A stretch of 9,562 nt of DNA from Chloroflexota bacterium (GTDB lineage: Bacteria; Chloroflexota; Anaerolineae; Anaerolineales; DRMV01). A model generated the notes under the pieces. That model made no database searches and was not told the origin of the DNA. It worked only from the letters and a program-made list of their open reading frames with translations. The DNA lies in NCBI GenBank assembly GCA_013153135.1, contig JAADFA010000116.1, forward strand, positions 1 through 9,562. The letters run 5' to 3'. Shown here piece after piece: positions 1 to 6,591 of this stretch; position 1 is the first letter of the stretch, and each line of letters starts with the position of its first letter. The position numbers and the translations under genes were made by a program.

Positions 1-609
1 CCGCCCTACCTCTCACCTGAGCACGCGCGCGGCGAGCCGTTGGTCCCTGCGTCGGATGTGTATGCGTTGGGCGTGGTCTTGTATCGCGCGCTGACCGGGC
101 ACTATCCCTTCTATGCCGATTCGCCCGAGGGTTACCTGCGAGCCCACCTGCATACATCGCCCACGCCGCCCCGTACGTATAACCCACGCATCCCCGAACG
201 CCTGGAAGCCATCATCTTAACCGCGCTGGAAAAGCGGGCTAGCCGACGCTTCCGGACAGCCGATCAAATGGGGCGGGTATTGTTAGAGTTCTTAAACGAG
301 CCTGCTTCCCCTGCAACCGACGCGGCCGCTGCCCACCGGCGAGCCCTCGCAGGGGACGAGCACCCAATCGGCTCGCCCAAAACCCCAAACGAAGCCGAAG
401 CCACACCCGAGGCGAGCACGCAGCCTTTGGCAACGAAAACAGCCCCGCCCACCACACCCATCACCGCGGCCGTGGCAGGAGGTGTTATGCCCCCCCAAAC
501 CGAAAGCGTCTGGGATCCCGTTACCTTAGCTTTGGCTATTCTCGCGTTGATCGCCGTAGTCGGCCTAGTGCCGTTATGGCTCTGGGTGTTCTTTTTGTTC
601 AGTCACTAA
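1..609 (+). CDS. Ser/Thr protein kinase, C-terminal part (5' truncated by window edge), membrane-anchored
   Basis: The first 202 residues visible are the C-terminal lobe of a Hanks-type (PknB-like) kinase. The window opens at the P-Y-L-S-P-E motif (kinase subdomain VIII, the APE equivalent). Subdomain IX follows as S-D-V-Y-A-L-G-V-V-L-Y-R-A-L-T-G, then the R-R-F-R-T-A region of subdomain XI. The ATP loop, catalytic HRD and DFG motifs lie upstream of the window and cannot be checked. After about residue 100 comes a low-complexity linker rich in Ala, Pro, Thr and Glu. A single hydrophobic helix of about 25 residues follows, ending only a few residues before the stop (FFLFSH). So the protein seems tail-anchored, with its kinase domain in the cytoplasm and no extracellular sensor domain. 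Most PknB-type receptors carry PASTA or other outer domains after the helix, and this one does not. Its substrates are unknown. It lies 40 bases upstream of rpe on the same strand. Confidence 0.9.
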   Translation, partial: PPYLSPEHARGEPLVPASDVYALGVVLYRALTGHYPFYADSPEGYLRAHLHTSPTPPRTYNPRIPERLEAIILTALEKRASRRFRTADQMGRVLLEFLNEPASPATDAAAAHRRALAGDEHPIGSPKTPNEAEATPEASTQPLATKTAPPTTPITAAVAGGVMPPQTESVWDPVTLALAILALIAVVGLVPLWLWVFFLFSH

Positions 610-639
610 CCGCGACCCCTCGCCTTTCCTCACGGCATT

Positions 640-645
640 GGAGGT
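640..645 (+). promoter_or_regulatory. Ribosome binding site deciding the rpe start
   Basis: GGAGGT lies four bases before ATG 650. It rules out the longer in-frame TTG start at 638, because that codon would overlap this Shine-Dalgarno sequence. Confidence 0.75.
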
Positions 646-649
646 AGCT

Positions 650-1336
650 ATGAGCAATCCCTCACATGAAGCCATCATCGCGGCATCTATCCTGAGCGCG
701 GATTTTGGCTACCTGGCCGACGCGTGCTGCCGTGCGGTGCGCGGGGGCGCGGCGTGGATCCACGTGGATGTCATGGATGGGCATTTCGTCCCGAACCTCA
801 CCATGGGCCCCGTCGTGGTCGAAGCCTGCCGCCGCGCGACAGACGCGGTGCTGGATGTGCACCTCATGGTCGAGGAACCCGAACGATGGCTTGAGCCTTT
901 CGCGCATGCGGGCGCGGACCGACTTACACCGCACCTAGAAGCTACCCGGCACATCCACCGGGTGCTGCAACGCATCCGCGCCCTGGGCAAAGGTGTTGGC
1001 ATTGCCATCAACCCCGGGACGGACCACCGCTTGCTGGACCCCATCCTGTCCCTGGTAGACCATATCTTGGTTATGACCGTCAACCCCGGGTTCGCGGGCC
1101 AAGCCTTTCTTCCCGAGGTGTTACCTAAGGTGCGCGCCCTGCGCACCCATCTTGACGAACTCGGCTATACGCACATCCCTCTAGCTGTAGACGGCGGCAT
1201 TTCTCCCGAAACCCTGCCCCACGCCTATCGTGCCGGCGCACGCATCTTCGTCGCTGCCAGCGCTATCTTCCATCACCCCCAAGGCATCGAGGCCGGTATC
1301 GCGGCCCTTCGTCACGCCATCCCTAACAAACCCTAA
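650..1336 (+). CDS. rpe: Ribulose-phosphate 3-epimerase
   Basis: This cytosolic TIM-barrel enzyme interconverts D-ribulose 5-phosphate and D-xylulose 5-phosphate in the pentose phosphate pathway or Calvin cycle. At 228 residues it has the usual family length. Family motifs appear in order: A-S-I-L-S-A-D-F (12-19), H-V-D-V-M-D-G-H-F-V-P-N (38-49), D-V-H-L-M-V (69-74), the phosphate-loop region V-N-P-G-F-A-G-Q (144-151) and V-D-G-G-I (180-184). The metal ligands and acid/base residues expected from known structures are present as His38, Asp40, His71 and Asp181. The segment G-A-D-R-L-T-P-H-L-E-A (88-98) has Pro where many homologues have Val or Phe, a mild change. The start is ATG 650, chosen by the ribosome binding site. 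The gene sits 40 bases after the kinase gene and 20 before the TerC gene, probably in one transcript. Confidence 0.96.
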   Translation: MSNPSHEAIIAASILSADFGYLADACCRAVRGGAAWIHVDVMDGHFVPNLTMGPVVVEACRRATDAVLDVHLMVEEPERWLEPFAHAGADRLTPHLEATRHIHRVLQRIRALGKGVGIAINPGTDHRLLDPILSLVDHILVMTVNPGFAGQAFLPEVLPKVRALRTHLDELGYTHIPLAVDGGISPETLPHAYRAGARIFVAASAIFHHPQGIEAGIAALRHAIPNKP

Positions 1337-1356
1337 GCATCGGAGAGGAGGACCTT

Positions 1357-2151
1357 ATGGCCGATTTATTTACTATGGAAAATTTCCTCGCCCTACTTCT
1401 GCTCACTGCCTTGGAAATTATTCTTGGCATCGATAACGTTGTTTTCATCTCCATTTTGTCCAACCGACTGCCGCGCCATCAGCGGTTGCTCGGGCAACGA
1501 TTGGGCATCGGGCTCGCAGTGCTCAGCCGCATCGCCCTGCTCTTCGCCATCAGCTGGGTCCAATCCCTCGAAACGCAACACGCGCTGCACCTCTTTGGCC
1601 GAGACCTCAGTGTCAAAGATGTCATCCTGATCCTGGGCGGCCTCTTCCTCATCGCCAAGAGCACGTATGAGATTCACGAAAAACTGGAAGCCGCGAGCCG
1701 CGGCATTCACGAGTCCCAAATGGAGCCCTTGAGCCTGTCCTCGATGTTGGTCCAGGTCGTCATGATCGATATGGTGTTCTCCCTGGATAGCGTGATCACT
1801 GCAGTGGGCATCTCCAACGTCCTGCCTGTGATGATCACGGCCATCATCATCGCAGCGGTGGTCATGATGTTCTTCGCGGCGTGGATCAGCGAATTCATCC
1901 ACCGCCACCCCACCATGAAGATGTTGGCGCTGTCCTTCCTTATCCTCATCGGGTCGATGCTGGTTATCGAAGGCTGGGCGCCGGATATGGCCCATCAGCT
2001 GCACTTGCGCAACTACGCGTACTTCGCGATGGCCTTCTCGTTATTTGTGGAACTGATCAACATGCGGCTCCGCCCCAGCACCGCGCCCGTGGCCATCCAT
2101 GTGCCAAAAGCGCAGCGGCAAAAGGAGCCCACAGATGAGGCTTTGGTATAA
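1357..2151 (+). CDS. TerC family integral membrane protein
   Basis: The protein has 264 residues and about seven hydrophobic segments, so it sits in the cytoplasmic membrane. The two-fold TerC signature is clear. The first half has E-I-I-L-G-I-D-N-V-V-F (20-30), with acidic residues Glu20 and Asp26 inside a membrane helix. The second half has the matching I-D-M-V-F-S-L-D-S-V (137-146), with Asp138 and Asp144. TerC relatives (Alx, YkoY/YceF types) are linked to Mn2+ export or metal loading of exported proteins and to tellurite resistance. Which substrate this member handles cannot be read from the sequence. A basic, polar C-terminal tail (from about residue 238) follows the last helix. The start ATG has a strong GGAGAGGAGG sequence just upstream. 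No tellurium-resistance genes are nearby, so a general metal-homeostasis role fits better than a ter cluster. Confidence 0.92.
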   Translation: MADLFTMENFLALLLLTALEIILGIDNVVFISILSNRLPRHQRLLGQRLGIGLAVLSRIALLFAISWVQSLETQHALHLFGRDLSVKDVILILGGLFLIAKSTYEIHEKLEAASRGIHESQMEPLSLSSMLVQVVMIDMVFSLDSVITAVGISNVLPVMITAIIIAAVVMMFFAAWISEFIHRHPTMKMLALSFLILIGSMLVIEGWAPDMAHQLHLRNYAYFAMAFSLFVELINMRLRPSTAPVAIHVPKAQRQKEPTDEALV

Positions 2152-2152
2152 T
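2144..2152 (+). promoter_or_regulatory. Candidate extended -10 promoter for the MBL-fold gene
   Basis: TGGTATAAT is a perfect extended -10 (TGN plus TATAAT). It overlaps the TerC stop codon (TAA 2149-2151) and lies 30 bases before ATG 2182, which would give a short leader beginning near 2159. I see no good -35 at 15-19 bases upstream, which extended -10 promoters can tolerate. It may let the 2182-6591 gene run be transcribed independently of kinase-rpe-terC. Confidence 0.5.
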
Positions 2153-2181
2153 TCTCGCCAGTCTGGCTGTACGAGGACGCT

Positions 2182-2835
2182 ATGGAAATCACGTGGTTAG
2201 GGCACGCGGCCTTCCGCCTGAGCCAACGGGGGAAAGCCACGGTCGTGACCGACCCCTTCGATCCCAACGTGGCAGGGTATAAGGCCCTGCGCACGCGGGC
2301 CGACGTGGTCACCGTGAGCCACGACCACCCGGCCCACAACCACGTCAAAGGCTTGCGCGGCGTTCAACGGGTGTTGGACCGCCCCGGGGAGTACGAGATC
2401 GGGGGGGTGTTTATCATCGGCATCCAAATGATGCCGCGCGAACGCACGGCGGACCCGCTAAAGCACATGCGCGTGTTATTCACTTTCGACTACGATGGTT
2501 TGCTCATCGCGCATCTGGGCGCTCTCGACCGCGTGCCCTCCCAACGAGAAATCGAGGCCATCGGCCCCATTCACGTAGCCCTGGTCCCGGTCGGCGGCGG
2601 GCCGTACCTCAACGCGGCCGCGGCCGCGGAAGTGGTCAGCTTGCTCGAGCCCAATATCGTCATCCCCATGGCCTATCGGACGCCGGCCAGCGCGATGGAC
2701 CTGGCCCCCGTCGACCGGTTCCTTAAGGAAATGGGCCTTAGCCAGATACAACCGCGGCCGAGCCTCAAAATCAGCCCCAGCCAGGTGCCTAGCGAAACGC
2801 AAGTTGTCGTCTTGGAAGCGCCCAAAACGGCCTAG
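2182..2835 (+). CDS. MBL-fold (COG2220/Lactamase_B_3-like) protein with degenerate metal site, probable pseudoenzyme
   Basis: The 217-residue protein follows the small MBL-fold hydrolase pattern: start W-L-G-H-A-A-F-R (5-12), V-T-D-P-F (22-26), a V-T-V-S-H-D-H segment (43-49), R-P-G-E-Y-E-I-G-G (67-75), H-L-G (111-113), L-V-P-V-G-G-G (134-140) and V-I-P-M (160-163). Active relatives bind two metals through HxHxDH, a third-motif His, an Asp in HLGD and a late His in IPMHY. Here His47, His49 and His52 remain, but the HxHxDH Asp is Ala51. The third-motif His falls at Gln82/Met83/Met84/Pro85. HLGD reads H-L-G-A (Ala114), and IPMHY reads I-P-M-A-Y (Ala164). The frame is intact and the scaffold well kept, so this looks like a constrained protein without a normal dinuclear site, not a decaying gene. 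Such a protein could bind a ligand or a partner. The substrate is unknown. ATG 2182 has GAGG at 2173-2176. Confidence 0.88.
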   Translation: MEITWLGHAAFRLSQRGKATVVTDPFDPNVAGYKALRTRADVVTVSHDHPAHNHVKGLRGVQRVLDRPGEYEIGGVFIIGIQMMPRERTADPLKHMRVLFTFDYDGLLIAHLGALDRVPSQREIEAIGPIHVALVPVGGGPYLNAAAAAEVVSLLEPNIVIPMAYRTPASAMDLAPVDRFLKEMGLSQIQPRPSLKISPSQVPSETQVVVLEAPKTA

Positions 2836-2878
2836 CCCGGCGCCTTTCGGCCCTTGTTCCGTACACGCACAACGGATA

Positions 2879-2884
2879 GGGAGG
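2879..2884 (+). promoter_or_regulatory. Ribosome binding site supporting a GTG start at 2890
   Basis: GGGAGG sits five bases before GTG 2890. It favours that start over the in-frame start at 2854, whose extra twelve residues are polar and which has no comparable site in front. Confidence 0.65.
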
Positions 2885-2889
2885 AAACC

Positions 2890-3192
2890 GTGGCTGTCAA
2901 ATTGCTCATGACCTGGAACATCTTGCAGGGCCGCGAAGAGGAATATTTTAAGTTTCTCGTCGAAGAATTTATCCCTCGTTTGCAGCAAATGGGCCTGGTG
3001 CCCGAAGACGCATGGTACACCATCTACGGCGACTACCCGCAGATCCTCACCGGGATTCGTGCGCCGAGCGAAGCCATGCTCCAACGCGTTTTTGCCTCGG
3101 ATGAGTGGAAAGCCCTTCTGCAACGGCTGAGCGAATACGTCACCGATATCCAGTACAAGGTCGTGCCGCATCGGGATACGTTTCAGCTATGA
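2890..3192 (+). CDS. Small conserved-looking protein of unknown function (possible dimeric alpha/beta-barrel fold)
   Basis: The gene encodes 100 residues from a GTG start. It has no signal peptide or membrane segment, so it should be cytosolic. It opens with a beta-strand-like V-K-L-L-M-T-W and a helix rich in Glu, Phe and Tyr (E-E-E-Y-F-K-F-L). The middle has the G-D-Y-P-Q-I-L-T-G segment, then a helix with S-D-E-W-K-A-L-L, and the protein ends with Y-K-V-V-P and F-Q-L. This strand-helix-strand-strand-helix-strand pattern, with a D-E-W-K-like second helix, recalls ferredoxin-like dimeric barrels (ABM/NIPSNAP type). I infer the fold only from the pattern. I believe similar proteins occur in other Chloroflexota, without a known function. 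The stop overlaps the mutY start (ATGA), so translation is probably coupled to mutY. I cannot assign a reaction. Confidence 0.8.
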   Translation: MAVKLLMTWNILQGREEEYFKFLVEEFIPRLQQMGLVPEDAWYTIYGDYPQILTGIRAPSEAMLQRVFASDEWKALLQRLSEYVTDIQYKVVPHRDTFQL

Positions 3193-4295
3193 GCCACGCG
3201 CGCGTTCCGCAATCATCTCCCGCGTGGGCCCAAGCCCTGCTCCAGTGGTACCGGCGCCACGCGCGCGCCTTACCCTGGCGAACCGACCCAACACCCTATG
3301 CGATCATGGTCTCGGAATTTATGCTACAGCAAACCCGTGCCGAGACCGTGATTCCTTACTTCACGCGCTGGATGGCGCGCTTCCCTACGTTACAAGATCT
3401 GGCTCAGGCCGACGAGCAAGAGGTGCTCAAACTATGGGAAGGCCTTGGCTACTACCGTCGAGCGCGACAGCTGCACCAAGCCGCGCGGCGCATCCTCCAC
3501 GAGCACCACGGGCAGCTCCCCGCTGACCCGAACATCCTGCGCACGCTGCCCGGCTTCGGGCCCTACACCGCGGCCGCGGTCGCGGCCATCGCGTACAATC
3601 GTCCCGTGCTCGCGCTCGACGGCAACCTGAAACGCGTGCTCGCACGCTTCTTCGCCCTCGAGACACCCATCGATACCGCGCGCGCCGCGCGCGAAATTCG
3701 CACCCGCACGGAGCCCGCCATTCCCCCCGGCCAAAGCGCGGCTTTTAACCAAGCCCTGATGGATTTGGGCGCGACCGTATGCACCCCACGACAACCGCGC
3801 TGCGACGTATGCCCGCTACAGGCCTGGTGCCAGGCCTATCATCAGGACCGCACACACGAGCTGCCCCGCCGACGGCCCAAAAAGCCCATCCCGCATTACA
3901 ACGTGGTCGCGGGCGTCTGGCTGCAGCGCGATCGCGTCCTGCTCGCGCGCCGGCCCGCGCATGCCATGCTCGGCGGCCTGTGGGAATTCCCTGGCGGTAA
4001 AGTGGAACCCGGCGAAACCCACGCGCAAGCCCTGCGCCGTGAATGGCAAGAGGAACTGGGTGTAGATATCGAGGTGGGTGAAAAGCTGGGCACGTTTAAA
4101 CATGCCTATTCGCACTTTCGCATTACCCTATACGCGTACTACGTACGCGCGGTACATGGCGAGCCCATCCCACGGCAGCATGACGCGCTCGCATACGTAC
4201 CCGTGCACAAGCTGGATGCATATCCCATGGGCAAGGTCGACCGAGAGATCGCGCGCGTGCTCCAGCGTCGCGCACTGCAGGAGGCGGCAGCATGA
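3189..4295 (+). CDS. mutY: A/G-specific adenine DNA glycosylase with C-terminal intact Nudix (MutT-like) domain
   Basis: MutY removes adenine mispaired with 8-oxoguanine, the first step of base excision repair. This 368-residue protein has the catalytic Glu43 in S-E-F-M-L-Q-Q-T (42-49), the helix-hairpin-helix L-P-G-F-G-P-Y-T-A-A-A (120-130) and the catalytic Asp144 in L-D-G-N. The [4Fe-4S] ligands Cys198, Cys205, Cys208 and Cys214 have the standard C-x6-C-x2-C-x5-C spacing. The C-terminal domain (about 235-360) normally recognises 8-oxoG and usually has a degraded Nudix box. Here residues 270-292 match the full consensus Gx5Ex7REUxEExGU, starting from G-G-K-V-E-P-G-E and ending R-E-W-Q-E-E-L-G-V. 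That raises the possibility of 8-oxo-dGTP hydrolysis as well. I chose ATG 3189 because it overlaps the upstream stop; an in-frame extension to 3105 would run inside that gene. An AGGAGG near the 3' end serves pcm. Confidence 0.96.
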   Translation: MSHARVPQSSPAWAQALLQWYRRHARALPWRTDPTPYAIMVSEFMLQQTRAETVIPYFTRWMARFPTLQDLAQADEQEVLKLWEGLGYYRRARQLHQAARRILHEHHGQLPADPNILRTLPGFGPYTAAAVAAIAYNRPVLALDGNLKRVLARFFALETPIDTARAAREIRTRTEPAIPPGQSAAFNQALMDLGATVCTPRQPRCDVCPLQAWCQAYHQDRTHELPRRRPKKPIPHYNVVAGVWLQRDRVLLARRPAHAMLGGLWEFPGGKVEPGETHAQALRREWQEELGVDIEVGEKLGTFKHAYSHFRITLYAYYVRAVHGEPIPRQHDALAYVPVHKLDAYPMGKVDREIARVLQRRALQEAAA

Positions 4296-4981
4296 GGCCG
4301 TGGAACGACCCCCAACGCCCTGATTGGCCCCTCGAAGCCGAACGCATGGTACAGGAGCAAATCCTCGCGCGCGGCGTACGTAACCCGCGCGTGCTCGCGG
4401 CCATGCGCGCGATCCCGCGCCACCTCTTCGTGCCACCCCAAGAGCAACGTTGGGCCTACGTGGATAACCCCTTACCCATCGGCTATGGACAAACCATCTC
4501 ACAGCCTTACATCGTGGCCCGCATGTTAGAGCTGCTCGACCCACAACCCGAGGACAAGGTGCTGGAAGTCGGTACCGGGTCAGGATACCAAGCCGCGCTG
4601 CTGGGTTTGCTCGCTAACGAGGTACACACAGTGGAACGCATTCCCCAGCTGGCCGAAGAAGCCGCCGCCCGGCTGGCGCGGCTCGGGCTGGATAACGTGC
4701 ATGTTCACATAACCGACGGCACTTTGGGCTGGCCCCAGGCCGCACCCTACGACGGCATCGTCGTGGCCGCGGCCGCGCCCAAAGTGCCCCAAGCCCTGCT
4801 CGCACAGCTGGCCGACGGTGGACGTCTGGTCATCCCCGTAGGACACCGGTACGGCCAAACCCTAGAGCGCTGGGTACGCCACGGCAATACCTTCCACCGC
4901 GAACGGTTCGAACCGGTCGCGTTCGTGCCCTTGATCGGGCAAGAAGGATGGGACGAATCCTCCTTGGCGGCATCACCCTAA
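4292..4981 (+). CDS. pcm: Protein-L-isoaspartate O-methyltransferase
   Basis: Pcm transfers a methyl group from S-adenosylmethionine to the carboxyl of L-isoaspartyl residues in aged proteins, starting their repair to aspartate. The 229-residue sequence has the family's N-terminal helices with R-H-L-F-V-P (43-48) and the substrate-site segment G-Q-T-I-S-Q-P-Y (66-73), including the conserved Ser70. The SAM-binding motif I reads L-E-V-G-T-G-S-G-Y-Q (91-100), followed by the motif II and III regions (Y-D-G-I-V-V-A-A-A-A; G-G-R-L-V-I-P-V-G). The length is slightly above the usual 205-220, mainly through the N- and C-termini. ATG 4292 overlaps the mutY stop as ATGA, and AGGAGG lies at 4279-4284 with seven bases of spacing. 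Pairing with mutY suggests a damage-repair operon, sensible in a hot or oxidising habitat, though that is inference. Confidence 0.97.
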   Translation: MRPWNDPQRPDWPLEAERMVQEQILARGVRNPRVLAAMRAIPRHLFVPPQEQRWAYVDNPLPIGYGQTISQPYIVARMLELLDPQPEDKVLEVGTGSGYQAALLGLLANEVHTVERIPQLAEEAAARLARLGLDNVHVHITDGTLGWPQAAPYDGIVVAAAAPKVPQALLAQLADGGRLVIPVGHRYGQTLERWVRHGNTFHRERFEPVAFVPLIGQEGWDESSLAASP

Positions 4982-5709
4982 TCACGCTGTTTATCAGCGG
5001 ATGCCATCCGGCCGGGTTAACCACCCGTGGGACGCCCACATCAACGCCAACGCCACCCCCACGGGTCACGGTATGGCGGGAGCCGAGCTTGGCCGCGTGG
5101 GACGCGCGGCTCGCGCGCTGTGCAGCCGAAGGGCCCATCTTGCTAGCCGTGCACGAAACCCTGGCCATCGCGCCCCTCTCCAACCCAGCCTGGTACTTGC
5201 GATGGGGCGAACCGCCCGGGCAGGGCATTGCCTTTAGCTTGGGCACCGAACAAGCGCACCCGGCTTTAGGGCCCCAGACGCCCACCGAGCCCCTGGAGCT
5301 CGCACAATGGCGCGCGGTCTGGCTGGGCAAGGTTCGTCTATGGGCCGAGCTCAACCCACGCTGGCCGAGCACGCCCATCTATCCCATTGCGCCGTGGCCC
5401 GAGAGTGCGCTCGGGCAGGGCTTGACCACGCTGGTTGGCCCGCGTTGGCGCCATCATCCCCGCGCGGTCCTCGCACCCGACCCGGAGACCGCGCTTAACA
5501 TCCTCGCGCGCACCCCGGGTAGTGTGGGCTGGCTGCCGCGTGGATGGTTCGCGTGGCGCGCGGCCCAAGGCGATCCGCGCACCCAACACGTTCATATGGT
5601 CGATACGCCTATGTGGCGTGCGCCCGTGGTGCTTTGGCATCCTACGAGCGAAAACCTATCTATCGCGGTTCAACGTTGGATTAGTTGCCTCCAATACGGA
5701 GGGGAATAA
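4948..5709 (+). CDS. Lipoprotein with degenerate periplasmic-binding-protein-like (PstS-like) domain
   Basis: This 253-residue protein begins with a short lipoprotein signal: Arg3, a hydrophobic stretch, then the lipobox I-S-G-C with Cys19 as the lipidated residue. A Thr/Pro linker (about 24-38) follows, and then a mature domain. Two stretches recall PBP-like/PstS substrate-binding domains: W-R-A-V-W-L-G-K-V-R-L-W (compare the I-x-x-G-K-I-T-N-W element) and T-P-G-S-V-G-W-L-P (compare the N-P-G-A-I-G-Y element). No partner permease or ATPase gene lies in the window, so I do not call it a phosphate transporter component. The start lies 34 bases inside the end of pcm in another frame, and its only nearby purine run (AAGAAGG) touches the ATG. 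Translation is therefore probably coupled to pcm. No later in-frame start keeps the signal peptide. The domain call is from pattern memory and only moderately sure. Confidence 0.8.
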   Translation: MGRILLGGITLITLFISGCHPAGLTTRGTPTSTPTPPPRVTVWREPSLAAWDARLARCAAEGPILLAVHETLAIAPLSNPAWYLRWGEPPGQGIAFSLGTEQAHPALGPQTPTEPLELAQWRAVWLGKVRLWAELNPRWPSTPIYPIAPWPESALGQGLTTLVGPRWRHHPRAVLAPDPETALNILARTPGSVGWLPRGWFAWRAAQGDPRTQHVHMVDTPMWRAPVVLWHPTSENLSIAVQRWISCLQYGGE

Positions 5710-5712
5710 CCC

Positions 5713-6591
5713 ATGCCCACGATTCGAACGCACATCCTTCTTTGGCTAAGTCTCACGCTGATGGGAATCAGCCTCGGCTGCCACGGACTGACCCCGTCCA
5801 ACCCTGCGCCCACCATTGACCTGGCTGGCACCGCGGCCGCCCTCGCGGCGCAGACGATTGCTGCCGCGACCCTGAACGCCGCCCCTACCACCTCATCCCC
5901 GCCCACGCCACCAAGCCCCATATCCCCCACAGCAGCCGTGCTCACCTCCCCAACCGCGGTACCAAGTCCCACGCGCACAGCCACAGCCCCTCCAAGCACG
6001 GCGTTCGGGGTGGCCACCGGCCAGGTCTACTGCCGCCAAGGCCCCGGGAGCTGGTATCCGGTCGTGCGCGTCGTGCATGCGGGCGAGCGCTTGCAAATCC
6101 AAGGCCGCGCAGCAGTAGACACAGTTCTCTTCCTGCGCGTACAGCCCGAAGGAGCGGACGAGGCTTGTTGGGTACTCGCCCGTTACATTCGAACCGACCT
6201 AGAGACGATCAGCGCGCTGCCGGAGTTACCTACGCCTGTGGCCCCTGCGGGGGCATTCTCGCTGTACTACCTCGGCGAATATCGCTGTGGCAGCGCCGCG
6301 GTGGGTGTGACCTTCAATTTGATAAACCGAGGCCCTGAACCCATCGAATCCGGCCAAGTGACCGTGATCCATGAAGGCGGCGAGCAGACCGTGCGCTTTG
6401 ATACCCGCTTTCGCTGGGCTACAGACTGTCAACGTCAGGGGCATTATGATCGCTTGCTGCCCGGTGAAATGGCACCGCTCACAGTGTTCGATCTTGCCCG
6501 CGGTCAAGGCGCGCTCCGCGTCCGGGCACGTATGTGCACCCAGGATTACTTACAGGGCGCGTGTACAGAACGCGAATTCATCGTACCTTGA
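5713..6591 (+). CDS. Lipoprotein with Pro/Thr/Ala-rich linker, SH3-like domain and C-terminal beta domain
   Basis: The 292-residue protein starts with a signal peptide (Arg5, hydrophobic core 8-18) and a plausible lipobox S-L-G-C at Cys23. Residues about 30-95 form an Ala-rich helix followed by a Pro/Thr/Ser linker. Residues about 96-155 (G-V-A-T-G-Q-V-Y-C-R-Q-G-P-G-S-W-Y-P-V-V) match a bacterial SH3-like domain, which elsewhere binds peptidoglycan or peptides. The C-terminal part (about 168-292), beginning Y-Y-L-G-E-Y-R-C-G, looks like a beta-sandwich with several Cys that could form disulfides outside the membrane. This layout is common in Chloroflexota cell-surface lipoproteins, but no specific ligand can be named. 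GGAGGGG at 5698-5704 gives eight bases of spacing to ATG 5713. The gene starts four bases after the preceding lipoprotein stop, so the two are almost surely co-transcribed and may act together in the envelope. Confidence 0.87.
   Translation: MPTIRTHILLWLSLTLMGISLGCHGLTPSNPAPTIDLAGTAAALAAQTIAAATLNAAPTTSSPPTPPSPISPTAAVLTSPTAVPSPTRTATAPPSTAFGVATGQVYCRQGPGSWYPVVRVVHAGERLQIQGRAAVDTVLFLRVQPEGADEACWVLARYIRTDLETISALPELPTPVAPAGAFSLYYLGEYRCGSAAVGVTFNLINRGPEPIESGQVTVIHEGGEQTVRFDTRFRWATDCQRQGHYDRLLPGEMAPLTVFDLARGQGALRVRARMCTQDYLQGACTEREFIVP

Noticed and set aside
638..649. Longer rpe start at TTG 638
   Set aside because: It overlaps the GGAGGT ribosome binding site of ATG 650, and the added residues are not part of the rpe family.
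1393..2004. Long minus-strand open frame across the TerC gene
   Set aside because: The translation is rich in His, Asp and Gln with no fold-like pattern. It mirrors GC-rich codons of the well-supported TerC gene.
2612..2630. GCGGCCGC-type palindromic run
   Set aside because: It encodes an Ala-rich helix in a conserved part of the MBL-fold protein. Simple codon repetition explains it.
2476..3171. Minus-strand open frame of 231 codons across the MBL-fold gene and the next gene
   Set aside because: It spans two genes with good motifs and ribosome binding sites on the plus strand and has no recognisable motif.
3105..3188. Longer mutY frame starting at 3105
   Set aside because: It lies inside the 100-residue gene in another frame. 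The ATGA overlap at 3189 and the MutY N-terminus fit the shorter form.
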